Assembly: GCF_028640845.1 (NCBI RefSeq)
Contig: NC_080540.1
Location: 168,583,752-168,647,751, forward strand
Origin: Ahaetulla prasina
Lineage: Eukaryota > Chordata > Lepidosauria > Squamata > Colubridae
DNA: 64,000 nt
Reading direction: 5' to 3'
Below the pieces are notes generated by a model. That model saw nothing but the letters and a program-made list of their open reading frames with translations. It did no database searches and was not told where the DNA came from. The position numbers and the translations under genes were made by a program. The first letter of the stretch is position 1. Each line of letters starts with the position of its first letter. Of this stretch, positions 11,161 through 22,383 are shown piece after piece.

Positions 11161-11436
11161 ACATCTTTTTTTTTAAAATTTGAATTTATATCCCGCCCTT
11201 CTCCGAAGACTCAGGGCGGCTTACACTGTGTTAAGCAATAGTCTTCATCCGTTTGTATATCATATACAAAGTCAGCTTTTATTGCCCCCAACAATCTGGG
11301 TCCTCATTTTACCTACCTTATAAAGGATGGAAGGCTGAGTCAATCTTGGGCCTGGTGGGACTTGAACTTGCAGTAATTGCAAGCAGCTGTGTTAATAACA
11401 GACAGACTTAGTCTGCTGAGCCACCAGAGGCCCCTA
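11161..11436 (-). mobile_element. tRNA-derived SINE with L2-like tail, minus strand
   Basis: On the minus strand: a tRNA-like head (GGTGGCTCAGCAGACTAAG..., B-box-like CAAGTTCAAGTCCC), the middle 'ggcccaagattgactcagcc', 'cccagattgttgggggcaa', and the tail 'gccgccctgagtcttcgg'. The tail resembles the 3' end of the L2 LINEs in this window, which would explain how it was copied. A near copy is at 31453-31735. Confidence 0.75.
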
Positions 11437-11507
11437 ATCTTGAATCCAAAAGCACCTATGGAGCACCCAAAAAAAAAAAAGCCGGTGTGAAATCAGGTGC
11501 CAAATCT

Positions 11508-11650
11508 TTTTTATTTATTTATTTATTATTTATTTATTAAATTTTTATACCGCCCTTCTCCCGAAGGACTCAGGGCGGTGTACAGCCAGAAATAAAATAC
11601 AAAATATGTACAGTTAAAAACAAATTAAAACATAGCAAAAATTACAGCTC
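11508..11650 (-). mobile_element. L2 LINE 3' end, minus strand
   Basis: (TTTA)n is followed by the complement of the L2 3' hairpin, CCGCCCTGAGTCCTTCGGG, and 'tacagccagaaataaaatac'. The same 3' end is on the L2 copies at 25115-26919, 34347-35026 and 56903-57883. Only about 140 bp remains, as is usual for 5'-truncated LINEs. Confidence 0.85.
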
Positions 11651-12255
11651 CTCTTCCTCTCCATTTGGACCTGCTGGCTGCATTGTGACAAGACAAAGGC
11701 GCCTTGGGCTGCACGTCAGAATTTAGTGAAGGCATAAATCATTCGAATGAAGGAGACAAAGAAAGAACCCGGCCCAAAGGGGAGTTTAAAGAATCCAGGG
11801 AGCTGCAGCTATTTAATCACCAGGGAGCAAACGGGATTCCTGGTAACTGATAAGATATATTTGGAATAACAGGCAAAGGGGGGAGGAGGTGGTAGAGTGG
11901 AAAGATATGGAGATATTTGATTGAGAACCAGCTTGGCTCGGTAGAATGGACAGTCAGGAATTGGAAGCTGTAGCACATTCAGGGGAATGAAATTGGAACT
12001 GGAGTAAATGGAGTTAAGCCCTGGACAGGCTGCCAACTGGCGAGATGAAAGGAAGGAGGGAAGAGTCCCGCCGCCAGCCCTGTCTCTTTAAGAGAGGTCT
12101 GTTCCTTGGAAACCTGCCGGAGGAGCTTTTCTTGTTTTGAAGGCAACTCAAATGGGCCACTAAGCATACTTGGTGCAGCATCCAACGAGGGAAATTCTTC
12201 CTCTGCAGACTGTGCTAATTTATCGCACCCAGCACCCCTCATTTCATGTTAGATC
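11651..12255. other. Unassigned stretch
   Basis: No recognised transposon end or exon. Overlapping minus-strand frames at 11809-12036 and 11979-12242 show no motif. Confidence 0.35.
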
Positions 12256-12263
12256 ACCTAGAA

Positions 12264-12912
12264 CCGTGATGGCAAACTTATAGCATATGTGCCACAGGTG
12301 GCACACGGAGCCATTTCTGCAGGCTCGTGAGCCGTTGCCCTAGATCAGCTCCGCCTTGCACATGTGTGTGCCTCCCACTGGCCAGCTGATTTCTGGGTCT
12401 CTGCCGTGCTTGCAGGAGATACACGCGCGTGCCCATGCTGTCCCTCCCCTCCCAGCAGTCTCCAGGCGGCCCATTTTGGACGCCAGGTAAGTACAGGGCT
12501 CACGCGGAGGCTCTGGGAGGGTGAAAAATGGGTCTACCGGAAGTCCGGAAATGGGCTGTTTCTGGCCTCGGGAAGCTGTTTTTGCCCTCCTGGAGGCTCC
12601 AGGAAAGCCTCTGGAGCCTGTGGAGGGTAAAAAACGGGCCTACCGGATATCCAGAAAGGGGCAATTTCCGGCCTACGGAGGCTTCAGGGAGACCTGCTAG
12701 GCCCAAAATGGGGGGGTGGGAGGAGTCATGTGCGCATGCATGGGGGTCACGCATGCATGCGTGGGGTGGGGAGTGTGGGGGGGATTGCGTGAGCATGCAC
12801 AGGGGGGCGTGGGATGCATTAGGGCATTGCATTATGGGTGTGGACACCCACACGTGCACTGTCATGCGCGCACACTTTTGGCACCCGAGGGAAAAAAAGT
12901 TAGCTATCCTTT
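12264..12912 (+). mobile_element. hAT-like element, family G (649 bp)
   Basis: The left end is CCGTGATGGCAAACTTATAG; the right end is the diverged complement (GTTAGCTATCCTTT). The perfect 8-bp duplication acctagaa lies at 12256-12263 and 12913-12920. The inside is G+C-rich with 'ggcacacggagcc' near the left, a core (about 12445-12680: gcccattttgga, gaggctctgggagggtgaaaaa, ccggaagtccggaaatgggc) and 'ggcacccgagggaaaa' near the right. The core is shared with family D elements that have different ends. It has no transposase; the 238-codon frame crossing into the next element is a chance frame. Confidence 0.82.
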
Positions 12913-12954
12913 ACCTAGAAGATAGCAAAGATAATTCCACACACATGCGCATAC

Positions 12955-13243
12955 CAGTGGTGGGTTTCAATTTTTTTTACTACCGGTTCTGTGGGTGTGG
13001 CTTGGTGGGCGTGGCTTGGTGGACGTGGCAGGGGAAGAATACTGTAAAATCTCCATTCCCTCCCCAATCCAGGGGAAGGTTACTGCAAAATCCCCATTTC
13101 CTCCCACTCAGCTGGGACTTGAGAGGCAGAGAATGGATGGGGGTGAGGCCAGTCAGAAGTTTTACTACCGGTTCTCCGAACTACTCAAAATTTCCACTAC
13201 CAGTTCTCCAGAAATGGTCAGAACCTGCTGAAACCCACCTCTG
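12955..13243 (+). mobile_element. hAT-like MITE, family A (289 bp)
   Basis: Ends are CAGTGGTGGGTTTCA and TGAAACCCACCTCTG, a near-perfect 15-bp inverted repeat. The 8-bp flanks gcgcatac (12947-12954) and acacatac (13244-13251) differ at two positions. It sits only 42 bp from the family G element. Confidence 0.88.
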
Positions 13244-13251
13244 ACACATAC

Positions 13252-14100
13252 ATCTTCTGTTGTCAAGAAAATTAAGAGGCTGTACCCAGGAAGTCATCAA
13301 GCAAGGAGTCTTTATTTTCACGAGCAGTTTGTCACAAAGGTAGCGGTCTCAGATTCCTGCATGGTAATACTTATTATCTGAGGACCAATGAACAGAAAAT
13401 AATGAGTACATTCTTTTGAATTCTCCAGGGTAGATGTTAAATAAAACAAAAGGCTAAGCCTATTAGAGCCGCGTGTTAAAAAGCCTGAGATGTTCACAGA
13501 AGTAAAATCATGAAAAGTCCCAAAACTAAAAAATTGGTCTATGACTTCTTTTTTTTACATCTTAATAAAAAGATGTTCATTATTACTTTGCCCTAATTTT
13601 GTTAGATACTTTTAAAACAGAGCAATGATCCTATACCTTTTATATATCCCTGTATGTATATTTTACTTTTTTTTTTTTGTATCTCACTGTTCCACCAAGA
13701 ATCACAAGTTGGATAAACAGTTTTCCTTCTTTTCTGTATTCATCTTTTAAAAAGGGGCTTAAGAGGTAACTTAACTGTCAGGAGACTATGACTAGGCTCA
13801 ATGAGTTTCATATTTCTAAGAGTTTTTAAATTCTTCCCTTCTTATGTCAATTCGAGCATTCTACCCACTTTACTTACAGGAAGTCACAAAAAGTCCATTA
13901 CAAAATATTAGAGTACACTACGTGCTAGGTGGAAGAAAAATCACCCGATTTCTATAATAAAACAACCAAGATGCCTCTTGAAGGCATAGCATCAAATTGT
14001 GTGTATTTTTGTGAGGTAGAAAATAGCTAAAAACTCCACTAAAAATGATTAGAAAGAAGAAGCAATCTTACTAGATTAGTTTGTTAAATTGCAGTTGAAT
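13252..14100. other. Unassigned AT-rich stretch
   Basis: T-rich runs at about 13549-13556 and 13666-13679. No element or exon recognised. Confidence 0.35.
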
Positions 14101-14102
14101 TA

Positions 14103-14491
14103 CAGGTAGTCCTTGACATACAATGTTTCATTTAGTGACCATTCGAAATTGCAGTGGCACGGAAAAAAAGTGACCTGATCATTTTTCACATTTACAACCG
14201 ATCCCCGTGGTCACCTGATCAAAATTCAGATGCTTGGCAACTGGCTCATATTTATGACGGTAGCAGTGAACTAGGGTCTTGTGATTCCCTTTTGTGACCT
14301 TTTGACAAGCAAAGTCAATGGAGAAGCCAGATTCACTTAACGACCATGTTACTCACTTAACAACTTCAGTGATTCACTTAACAACTGAGGCACGAAAGGC
14401 CATAAAAGGAGGCAAAACTTACTTAACAGCGGTCTCACTTAGCAACAAAAAATTCAGGTACAATTGTGGATCGTAAGTCGAGGGCTACTGG
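14103..14491 (-). mobile_element. TA-flanked MITE, family T, minus strand
   Basis: It starts CAGGTAGTCCTTGACATAC after TA (14101-14102) and ends in CGAGGGCTACTGG before TA (14492-14493). The inside (cacttaacaac repeats, 'gatcaaaattcagatgcttggcaac', 'agtcaatggagaagccagattcactt') is the reverse complement of the copy at 1381. Confidence 0.82.
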
Positions 14492-14493
14492 TA

Positions 14494-15822
14494 CAAAACT
14501 TGAAAGTCTGTATTTAAACCGTTGTCTAGTGAAAATGGGAAAAAAGAGAATGGATATTCCAAAATTTTGGTTTCTCATTTTGGTATCTTCAAGTAAATAT
14601 TGACTCTTGGAGACTGACTGGATAGGGCCCAAACTGGCTTTTACAGAAATCTTAATGTTTTATGTTGGAGGAAAGTGATTTTTAGTGGTTTAAATGGATT
14701 ACCCAGCTACTATCATTCATCATTTGCAAGGGTATCATGATAGAATTTGGAATCCTAAATGGAAGTGTGAGAAACTATACCTCCTTTAATCAAGTTGCTA
14801 GTCCTCACAGTTACGGTGAAATCTTCTTAATGGCTAGTGATTGCACACCTCCAATTCCTATCTACACCATGCTCCTACTAAAATTACATATCTTTAAAAA
14901 TCTGCAATTGCACTTAATGCAATAAATTAGGCAATTCAAAGGAAATATTTCCATTCTGCTGCAAACTCCCCTTCCCATAACAGAATTCCATTTCTTTGGG
15001 TTTATATAGGTATGTACAGTACAGATGTATGTGCATATATATTACTGGGTTTGTTTTTAGTGTTCTATTCCCAGCTCCTTAGAGGAAATGGGAGCAAAGG
15101 TTGTGGAATCCAGCTTTGCAAAATTTCTTAACTCTGTTCCTGCTCTGATCATGCAGATGTAGAAAGCGAAGGAGAGGGGGCTTGTTTTACAATAAATTAG
15201 GCTCAGCAGTAGCTGACAGAGAGATAGATGAAGTAAGATTAAGTAATAGCACTCCATGCTTGGCCAAGGAGGGAGCCCCAACATCTCAGGCCAGTTTCTG
15301 GCTCCAAGGGTTATCTCAGTCTGTCAGCAAAGTGGCTGAGAGCCATCCAGCAAGAGTTTGATGAAGTCTTAGGAGGTTTTGATCTTAGGACTGCTATTCA
15401 CCATCAACTAGCAAAAAAGTCGGTTTGGATTTGCAGTTGGAAAAAGAAAGCCATGATTTCCCCTAGGGCTTCATTTAAGAGGCTGCTCTAGTTATGATGC
15501 CAGCTCATGGTCAACCAACAATCAGGTCAAGCCCAGGAGAAGCAGAAATAATGTTTATTGTCGTCCCCCCCCACCATCCCATGATTATACCATACTCAAG
15601 GAGAAAAGGAACAGCTTGAGAACTCTCTTCTGGCAACATCTACAGGCGTAGGGGAGGAGTTGGAAGGGAGGATCAATGTTCTCATGCTTCTTCCTTCTAC
15701 GGTTGCCTCTTCACCTTTGAGGCTGCTGCTCATATATCCTTTTAGCCTTTCCCAAGATTCCTCCAAGTCTTTTTTTTTTCTTTAAAAGGAAAAGAGAAAT
15801 GAAAGAGAAGAAGAATGTTTTT
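14494..15822. other. Unassigned stretch
   Basis: No recognised repeat or exon. C-rich run near 15566-15574 and a T-run at 15769-15779. Frames of 60-75 codons have no motif. Confidence 0.35.
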
Positions 15823-16477
15823 TTCTGCGCCAACTCAGAAAGCTCAAACTGCCCAAGGAGCTGCTGTTCCAGTTCTACAGAGGAATTATGGAGTCTGTCA
15901 TTTGCACCTCTATAACTGTCTGGTTTGGTTCTGCAACCCAACAAGAAAGACACAGACTTCAGAGGATCATTAGAACTGCAGAAAAAATAATTGCTACCAA
16001 CCTGCCTTCCACTAAGGACCTGTATACTGCACGAATCAAGAAGAGGGCCGTGAAAATATTTACAGATCCCTTACATCCAGGACATAAACTGTTTCAACTC
16101 CTACCCTCAAAACAAGCTATAGAGCACTGCACAACAGAACAACTAGACACAAGAACAGTTTTTTCCTGAAGGCTATCACTCTGCTAAACAAATAATTCCC
16201 TCAACACTGTCAAACTATTTACTAAGTCTGCACTACTATTAATCTTCTCATCGTTCCCATCACCCATCTCCTTCCACTTATGACTGTATGACTGTAACCT
16301 TGTTGCTTGTATCCTTACGATTTATATTGATAATGATTGGTTCCTGATTGCTTATTTGTACCCTATGACTATCATTAAGTGTTGTACCTTATGATTCTTG
16401 ATGATCTTTTATGTACACTGAGATCACATGCACCAAGACAAATTCCTTGTGTGTCCAATCACACTTGGCCAATAAAA
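15823..16477 (+). pseudogene. CR1/L3 ('Snake1'-type) LINE, ORF2 C-terminus and 3' UTR
   Basis: The frame through about 15826-16169 reads KLPKELLFQFYRGIMESVICTSITVWFG, ERHRLQRIIRTAEKII, LPSTKDLYTARIKKRAVKIFTDPLHPGHKLFQLLPS: the C-terminus that follows the catalytic core in CR1/L3/Rex-like reverse transcriptases. A stop truncates it (TVFS*) before the family's usual FFPKAITLLN. The 3' UTR includes 'acacttggccaataaaaatt', which acts as the junction to (ATTCT)n. Only the last part of the element is present, as in most LINE insertions. Confidence 0.88.
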
Positions 16478-16564
16478 ATTCTATTCTATTCTATTCTATT
16501 CTATTCTATTCTATTCTATTATATTCTATTCTATTCTATTCTATTCTATTCTATTCTATTCTAT
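16478..16564 (+). repeat. (ATTCT)n microsatellite, LINE tail
   Basis: About 17 units of ATTCT with one ATTAT interruption near 16519. It follows directly on the AATAAA-like end of the L3/Snake1 LINE, so it is that element's tail, later extended. Same repeat as AATAG on the other strand. Confidence 0.97.
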
Positions 16565-16936
16565 GTAAAATAGAAGTGTAGTTGACTCTCTGCACCCTCT
16601 CCTGAGAACTGTTAGGTTTGAAAGGGAGGTCTGAGAATGATGGGCTACGTCCCAACTGGCGGGATGTTATTGTCTTTGAGTCAGAGTTGCACTGTGAAGA
16701 GCCCGTCTGGGAGACATACAGAATGGTACTTTGGAAATGTCCAAATTAGGACACTCCCTAGAATCACAACCCTAAGCCTGGGCATGAATCCAGAAACCCC
16801 AGCCCCTGGTCAGGAAAAAGAGAGGGCAGCTATATATGGATAAGCAACATGTTACTGTCTTTGAAACCCATCTGTAGCATTGGCAGGAGAAGCATCAGCA
16901 TTTAATAGCATGTAGGAATCTTCTGTTGGGGTTACA

Positions 16937-17342
16937 CAGGGGTGGGCTTCAAAAATTTTAGTAAATGGTTCTCTGCCCAGTTACTGTATGGGCGTGGCCA
17001 TGGTGGGTGTGACCTAGTCAGCCTCCTGCACCACGGCGAGGGGGTGCATTTTTGCTTTCCTCAAGCCTCCGGGAGGGCAAAAACGGCCTCCCCAGGCTAC
17101 GGAGGCTGGAAATTGGCCCATTTCCGGCCTTTCTGAACTTCCAGTAGGCCTGTTTTTCACCCTCCCCAAGCCTCCGTGCACTCCTTGCACTTATCTGCAT
17201 CCAAAACGGGCTGCATGGGGACTCCTGGGAGGGGAGGGGCAGGGTGGATGGGGCCAGCCAGAAGTGGGATTTGGGAGTTCTCTGAACTGGACAGAATCTT
17301 AGCTAGAGCTTTCCCCTGCGAACCCCCAGCAGCCCACCCCTG
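16937..17342 (+). mobile_element. hAT-like MITE, family D (406 bp)
   Basis: Ends are CAGGGGTGGGCTTCAAA and CAGCCCACCCCTG, with the perfect 8-bp duplication gggttaca at 16929-16936 and 17343-17350. The G+C-rich core (cctccgggagggcaaaaac, cccatttccggcc) is shared, in reverse orientation, with family G at 12264. Confidence 0.9.
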
Positions 17343-17350
17343 GGGTTACA

Positions 17351-18290
17351 TTGGGAAGAGGACAGAAGTATAGAGCTTGGAGATTCAGAGAGGCCCAGCT
17401 TATGACGATGCCATAGGGGGAAAAGTAGCATCTGTCTACATTTGATCTCTTTGAGCTTGATGTAAAAAAATAACCCTGTTTAAGTCAAGCTTGGCTTCTG
17501 GTGATTTTGTGGAGAACTTCCCAACCTAGCCTACAGTCTTGGGGTTCCTTATCCAAGTCCTATCCAAGTCTGTTTCTATTTGACCATTGAGATCAGTCAC
17601 CATGGGTCAGGTCTTCCTGGGATTCTGGCTTGCTTGCTCTGCAATTAAGCTGAATTTTTTTTAAAAAAAAATTGTTTGGAGATGCAAGCAGATCTAATGG
17701 AAAACCTCTGCCACATTAGGGTCTCTGAGTTGCAGACACTTCATGCAGGATGTGGGGAGGAGAGAGGGACTGCACAGTTATGCTGGACCTGGCTGCAGCT
17801 CCCCACATTTTAAATAAGCATTGCTACTTCTGATTGTTCCACTGTGGAAACTGTGATGACAACGAAACCCCCACCAAGGTCTCCCTTCCCTCCTCCCAAC
17901 TTTATTCCAAACAAATCGCTGTAGCAGAACACCACAAATCACGCAGGTCAGCAAATTTATCAAGGTATTTAGGCTACAACCCTATTCCCATTTGCCTTGA
18001 AGTAATCAGTAATTGATTCAAGAGGGTCTCCTTTTAAACAGGTCGGCACCGTTAAGGCTTCCAACATTATGTCTGAATTTTTAGAGGAGAGCTATGCATC
18101 TTAATAGCCAAATGACGTCACTCACAGATATACACGAGTATTAAAAAAAGAAGAAGAAGAAGGAAAAGAAGGGGGGGGAAAAAACCGAAAGGAGAGGCAA
18201 GATGATCTTATCCGCCACCATCCTCTCCCCACCCACCCCCAAAGAAAGTTCAATGAAAGGTTTTTAGAATATTATGGAAAAAGCAGTCAG
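17351..18290. other. Unassigned stretch
   Basis: Contains an A/G-rich run (about 18146-18185) and a T/A run near 17655. No recognised element or exon. Confidence 0.35.
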
Positions 18291-18302
18291 TACAGAAGAT
18301 GG

Positions 18303-18657
18303 TAAGGGACACGGTGGCTCAGTGGCTAAGAGGCTGAGCTTGTCAATCGAAAGGTCGGCAGTTCAGCGGTTCGAACCCCTAGTGCTGCCGAGTAACAGGG
18401 TGAGCTCCTGTGACTTGTCCCAGCTTCTGGCAACCTAACAGTTCGAAAGCACATAAAAAATGCAAGTAGAAAAAATAGGGACCACCTTTGGTGGGAAGGT
18501 AACAGCGTTCTGTGCGCCTTTGGCGTTGAGTCATGCCAGCCACATGACCACGGAGACATCATCGGACAGCGCTGGCTCTTCGGCTTCGAAACGGAGATGA
18601 GCACTGCCCCCTAGAGTCAGGAACAACTACACATATGTGCGAGGGGAACATTTATCT
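18303..18657 (+). mobile_element. Sauria-type SINE
   Basis: Same order as the copy at 3111: A-box-like GGTGGCTCAGTGGCTAAG, B-box-like GGTTCGAACCC (18368-18378), 'cttctggcaacctaacagttcgaaagcac', 'gagtcatgccagccacatg', and the 3' end 'gcgaggggaacatttatc'. The 12-bp duplication tacagaagatgg is at 18291-18302 and 18658-18669. The 92-codon antisense frame is SINE sequence. Confidence 0.93.
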
Positions 18658-18679
18658 TACAGAAGATGGGGTGAAACAG

Positions 18680-18717
18680 AAAAAGGGAGGGAGGGAGAGG
18701 GGAGGAGAGAGAAAGAG

Positions 18718-18784
<67 letters not shown>

Positions 18785-18786
18785 GA
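18680..18786 (+). repeat. Polypurine tract with (GAAA)n
   Basis: Mixed G/A sequence leads into about 17 units of GAAA (18717-18784). It follows the 3' end of the Sauria SINE. Open frames of K/E or F/S/L repeats over it are artefacts of the repeat. Confidence 0.95.
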
Positions 18787-19358
18787 ACATCCCACACTCT
18801 CTGCTGTCTAACAGGAAACCCCAAGGTCAGATTTTCCAAGTATCCTTTGGAAACCCTGGATATTTCTCAAGTTTCAACTGCTGAGTCAGAACCGGCAGAG
18901 CACATGGACGCTTCCAACAGAATATCCAGTTGTCAATGTGCAGCTTCGATGGGCTTTTCAGATTCTCACTTTGCAGGGGCAAAGGATTTTAAGCTACTAC
19001 GCTTAGGAAAAGTTTCCTCCCCTTCCTTTGCTTGTTGGATTAGGCAGAGAAATGTCAGGCATGGCAACTGTACAAGTTCTCCATCCCTTGGGGAAATGAC
19101 TTTCCACAGTCAGCCCTTGTTTTTGCATCTGGTCAGTTTGCCAAATAGTCCCGAGCTATTTAATTGTGTGTATGTGTGTGTGGTTTTTTTAAGGATATGT
19201 AAAGAAACTTCACGGCAATTTTCCAAATTGCCTGAAAGTATCAAAAATGGAACAAAAGGTAAATCAGTCTTTAAAATGTTACTGTTAACAACCGTTCAAA
19301 CGTAGGAAGATACTCTTTCTCTCTTGGGTGTTCTTTGCCTATCTTAGATAGCTTTTTC
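18787..19358. other. Unassigned stretch
   Basis: A plus-strand frame continues through here to 19305 from the (GAAA)n tract without any recognisable domain. Not called as a gene. Confidence 0.35.
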
Positions 19359-19760
19359 CAGGGGTGAAATGTAAAGTTTGTTACTACCGATTCTGTGGGC
19401 GTGGCTTCGAGTGTGTGTATGGGTAATGTGACTGGGTGGGGGTGGCCAACTTTTTTTTTTAACTTTTAAAAGCATTTTTTCTACAATCTCTTGTCTTTAG
19501 AAGAAGAAAAAAGCCTCTGACGATCAGGAAACTCAGCTAGGATCACCAGAGGAGCCTTTTAAAAGCACTTTTTCTACAACCTCTTCTAAAACCTCTTTTA
19601 AAAGCCTCTGACGATCTCAGCTGAGCTGCGTGATCATGAGAGGCTTTTTTCCCCCCTTCGGCTGAAGAAAAAATGCTTTTAAAAGTAAAAAAAAAAAACC
19701 TCTGATGATCGCGTGGCTCATCTGGGCATGGCAGGGGAGGGGGGGGGCTTTTTCCTACCA
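19359..19760 (+). mobile_element. hAT-like MITE, family B, 3'-truncated
   Basis: The left end CAGGGGTGAAATGTAAAGTTTG and the internal TTTTAAAAGCATTTTTT and 'cctctgatgatcgcgtggctc' segments match the copy at 615. The right inverted repeat is missing; similarity fades after 'ttcctaccaaattt'. Confidence 0.7.
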
Positions 19761-19905
19761 AATTTCTGTTGCAGAAGAGTTCAGGGAGTAAAACAGCATC
19801 TTCTCAGAAAATAGGAACCTCTTCCATTGATTAATAGTCTGGGAAGAATCCTCTAATAGTTTCTGGGTAGCCCAGTAATCCCTCTCAATTGGAGCATCAC
19901 AAGTA

Positions 19906-20507
19906 CAGGTAGTCCTCGACGTAACGTCAGTGTTCCAGAAGAAACTCCAACTCCAAGTAAAAACTCCGAAGCAAGCATCGTTCAAAGTTCTATTCACTAG
20001 GACGGGTAAACTGGCACATCTGGGAAAACCCGAATCCGAGAGATCCGGGTGTTCCCTCAGTAAATCAAAAACCCCTCACTTCTCAGTCGATCACATGCTC
20101 CAATCACCAACCGTCCCATCCCGACAGTTCATTTAGTGACCGTTCAACGTTGCAACAGCACTGGAAAATGTGACTTATGACCATTTTTCATAGTTTCCAC
20201 CTTGGTAGCATCCCTATGATCATGTGAGCAAAATTCAGATGTTGGGCAACGGATTCATTTTTATGATCTTTGCTGTGTCCCCCCCACCCCAAGATCATGT
20301 GATCACCTTTTTTGTGACCTTCTGACAAGTAGAGTCAATGGGGAAACCAGATTCACTTAACAACCGGATTAGTAACATATCAACTGCAGTGTTTCACTTA
20401 ACAAGCGCAGCAAGAAAAGTCATAAAATGAGGCAAGACTCACTTAACACATATCTCACTTAACAACAAAAGAATTGGGCTCAATTGTCACAAGTCAAAGA
20501 CAACCTG
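19906..20507 (-). mobile_element. TA-flanked MITE, family T, with an insertion
   Basis: The left end CAGGTAGTCCTCGAC and right end CAACCTG are bordered by TA (19904-19905 and 20508-20509). The MITE is split between about 19925 and 20128 by a foreign roughly 200-bp repeat; on both sides the MITE continues as in the other copies (right side 'ttcatttagtgaccgttcaa'). Confidence 0.82.
19926..20127 (+). repeat. Unclassified ~200-bp repeat, copy 1 (inside a MITE)
   Basis: Begins GTCAGTGTTCCAGAAG and ends CCCGACAG. It shares 'actccaactccaagtaaa', 'gtaaactggcacatctggg', 'cccctcagtaaatcaaa' (with small changes) and 'gatcaccaaccgtcccat' with 41840-42057. The ends could be TG...CA of a small solo LTR, but I see no clean duplication. 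Confidence 0.7.
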
Positions 20508-20627
20508 TAAGATGTCTCTCCAGAAACCATCTGCGCTAGGCAGTCACATAACAGAACTGGAAGAGACTACTGAGGTTCTCAAATCCAAGTGCTACCCTCC
20601 CAGTTCAATACAGAAATCAAGTTAAAG

Positions 20628-20740
20628 CAGGGGTCTCCAACCTTGGCAACTTTATGACTTGTGGACTTCAACTCCCAGAATTCCTCAGCCAGCATGAGCG
20701 GGAGTTGAAGTCCACAAGTCATAAAATTGCCAATGGACCA
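20628..20740 (+). mobile_element. hAT-like MITE, family F, damaged right end
   Basis: Left end CAGGGGTCTCCAACCTTGG; the inside is an inverted repeat (ttgtggacttcaactccca / gggagttgaagtccacaa). The expected right end is not recognisable. Confidence 0.75.
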
Positions 20741-20794
20741 CATCTGAGAGAGAAAGAACCCTCAACCTCTCTGGATGATTTGCTTGTATTATTA

Positions 20795-21144
20795 AAGGTA
20801 AAGGTTCCCCTTGTACATGTATGCTAGTTGTTCCTGACTCTAGGGGGCAGTGCTCATCTCCATTTCAAAGCCGAAGAGCCAGCGCTGTCCAAAGACGTCT
20901 CCGTGGTCATGTGGCCGGCATGACTAAACAGCAGAGGCTCACGGAACGCTGTTACCTTCCCACCAAAGGTGGTCCCTATTTTTCTACTTGCATTTTTTTA
21001 CGTGCTTTCAAAATGCTAGGTTGGCAGAAGCTGGGACAAGTAACGGGAGCTCACCTCGCGGCACTAGGGATTCGAACCGCTGAGTTGCCGACCTTCTGAT
21101 CGACATGCTCAGCATCTTAGCCACTGAGCCACCACATCCCTGTA
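20795..21144 (-). mobile_element. Sauria-type SINE, minus strand
   Basis: Reverse-complement order of the other Sauria SINEs: 'aggtaaaggttcccc' at the left (its 3' end), the B-box complement 'gattcgaaccgc' at 21069-21080, and 'cttagccactgagccacc' at the right. The perfect 13-bp duplication gcttgtattatta is at 20782-20794 and 21145-21157. Confidence 0.93.
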
Positions 21145-21157
21145 GCTTGTATTATTA

Positions 21158-21830
21158 GGTTTATTCAAACATTCAGTCTGAATCTGCCTTACTAGAATGC
21201 TTCTCGTTCGGAGATCTATAATCGGGAATGAAAAATTAGGATTGGCCCTGTTTTCCATAATGGGTCTCTGACCAAAAACAACAACTGAAGAATGAGTTTG
21301 TTGGACAGGGAGAACTCTTTCACACTCTCCCACCCCTTAAAAAGTGGAGCCTGGATATACTGTAAGGGCTTGCACATTCCTTCAATTGAAATCAACCCTC
21401 CCCTTCTTTCAAGGTTGAAGGATATTACAGATTCTTGCTGTTTCCTGTCCCCCAGAATCTCCCATGAGATGTGCCCGCCTCTTCACTTTGCATAATGTTA
21501 TGGCCTTGAGTGAATCTATATTCAATTCATTACTGTGACATCACACATTCCAGGTGGGAGCTCTGTCAATGACAGCAATTCATAATTTTCCAGACCGTAC
21601 CACTTTTCACACAGAACGGGGAGTGGGGGGAGCTCTGCAAGATTGAATATCCCTGAACTCCATCAAAGAGAACTAGAATGTTGGAGGAAGGGCTGAATTT
21701 GAACTCTTCTGCCCGACTTCTAGTATTTCCTCTTTGAATGTCTGAATTGTCGTTCATATCACTTTCCTGCCAACACCCCCAGTTTGGAGCCTGAAACAGT
21801 AATCTCAAAGAATAGTTTCATCATCTAAGG
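21158..21830. other. Unassigned stretch
   Basis: No recognised transposon or exon. Frames up to 80 codons have no motif. Confidence 0.35.
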
Positions 21831-21838
21831 AAGTAAGT

Positions 21839-22056
21839 CGGGGTGGATTCTACTTACTGTTACTACCGGTTCACAATCGGAACATGCATGTGAGTTTGCT
21901 TCACGCACATGTGCGTGCACACTTCTGCACATGTGCAGAAGCTTCTGCGCATGCGCAGATCGTCGATGATGACCTCCAGGTGGGCGGGCAGAGCCTCCCA
22001 CCACTTTTATTACCGGTTCGCAAGAACTGGACTGAACAGGGAGCAACCCATCACTG
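21839..22056 (-). mobile_element. hAT-like MITE, family C, minus strand
   Basis: Ends CGGGGTGGATTC and AGCAACCCATCACTG; 8-bp flanks aagtaagt (21831-21838) and aagtgagt (22057-22064) differ at one base. Inside are 'ttactaccggttc' near the left and 'ttattaccggttcgcaagaactgg' near the right, with 'tctgcgcatgcgcag' between. Confidence 0.85.
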
Positions 22057-22383
22057 AAGTGAGTGCCTAGAGAAGTATTGCCTCACTTATTACCAGGTCT
22101 TGCTTGGAATATAGTTTGGAACAGGAATGGTGCATTCTGATACACATTTGGTTTTGGAGTATATATCTGTCCCTGGCCAGGAAAGCAATGGAACCAATTC
22201 CTTTGCATCACTTGTGTTGAAATCAAGTAATGTGTGAAACGGTCCAGCGTTGGTAGAGTTTGTTAAAATTGCGCAGGATTAAATGTCAATGTATGGGTGT
22301 AAGCAATTGCTAAGGGAGGAGGAAGAGAAAGAGGACAAAGAAATCTATGGAGATTTTCAGTCAGCCAGGTCATGGCTGTCTCA

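Noticed and set aside
12528..13244. 238-codon plus-strand open frame
   Set aside because: It crosses from one hAT-like element (family G) through a junction into another (family A) with separate duplications, so it cannot be one gene.
18637..19305. 222-codon plus-strand frame with a Lys/Glu repeat
   Set aside because: The start lies in a SINE end and the (GAAA)n tract; the rest has no domain.
19351..19754. Apparent 8-bp duplication gctttttc around the truncated family B MITE
   Set aside because: The right-hand match falls at a position that aligns to internal sequence of the intact copy at 615, so it is probably coincidental.
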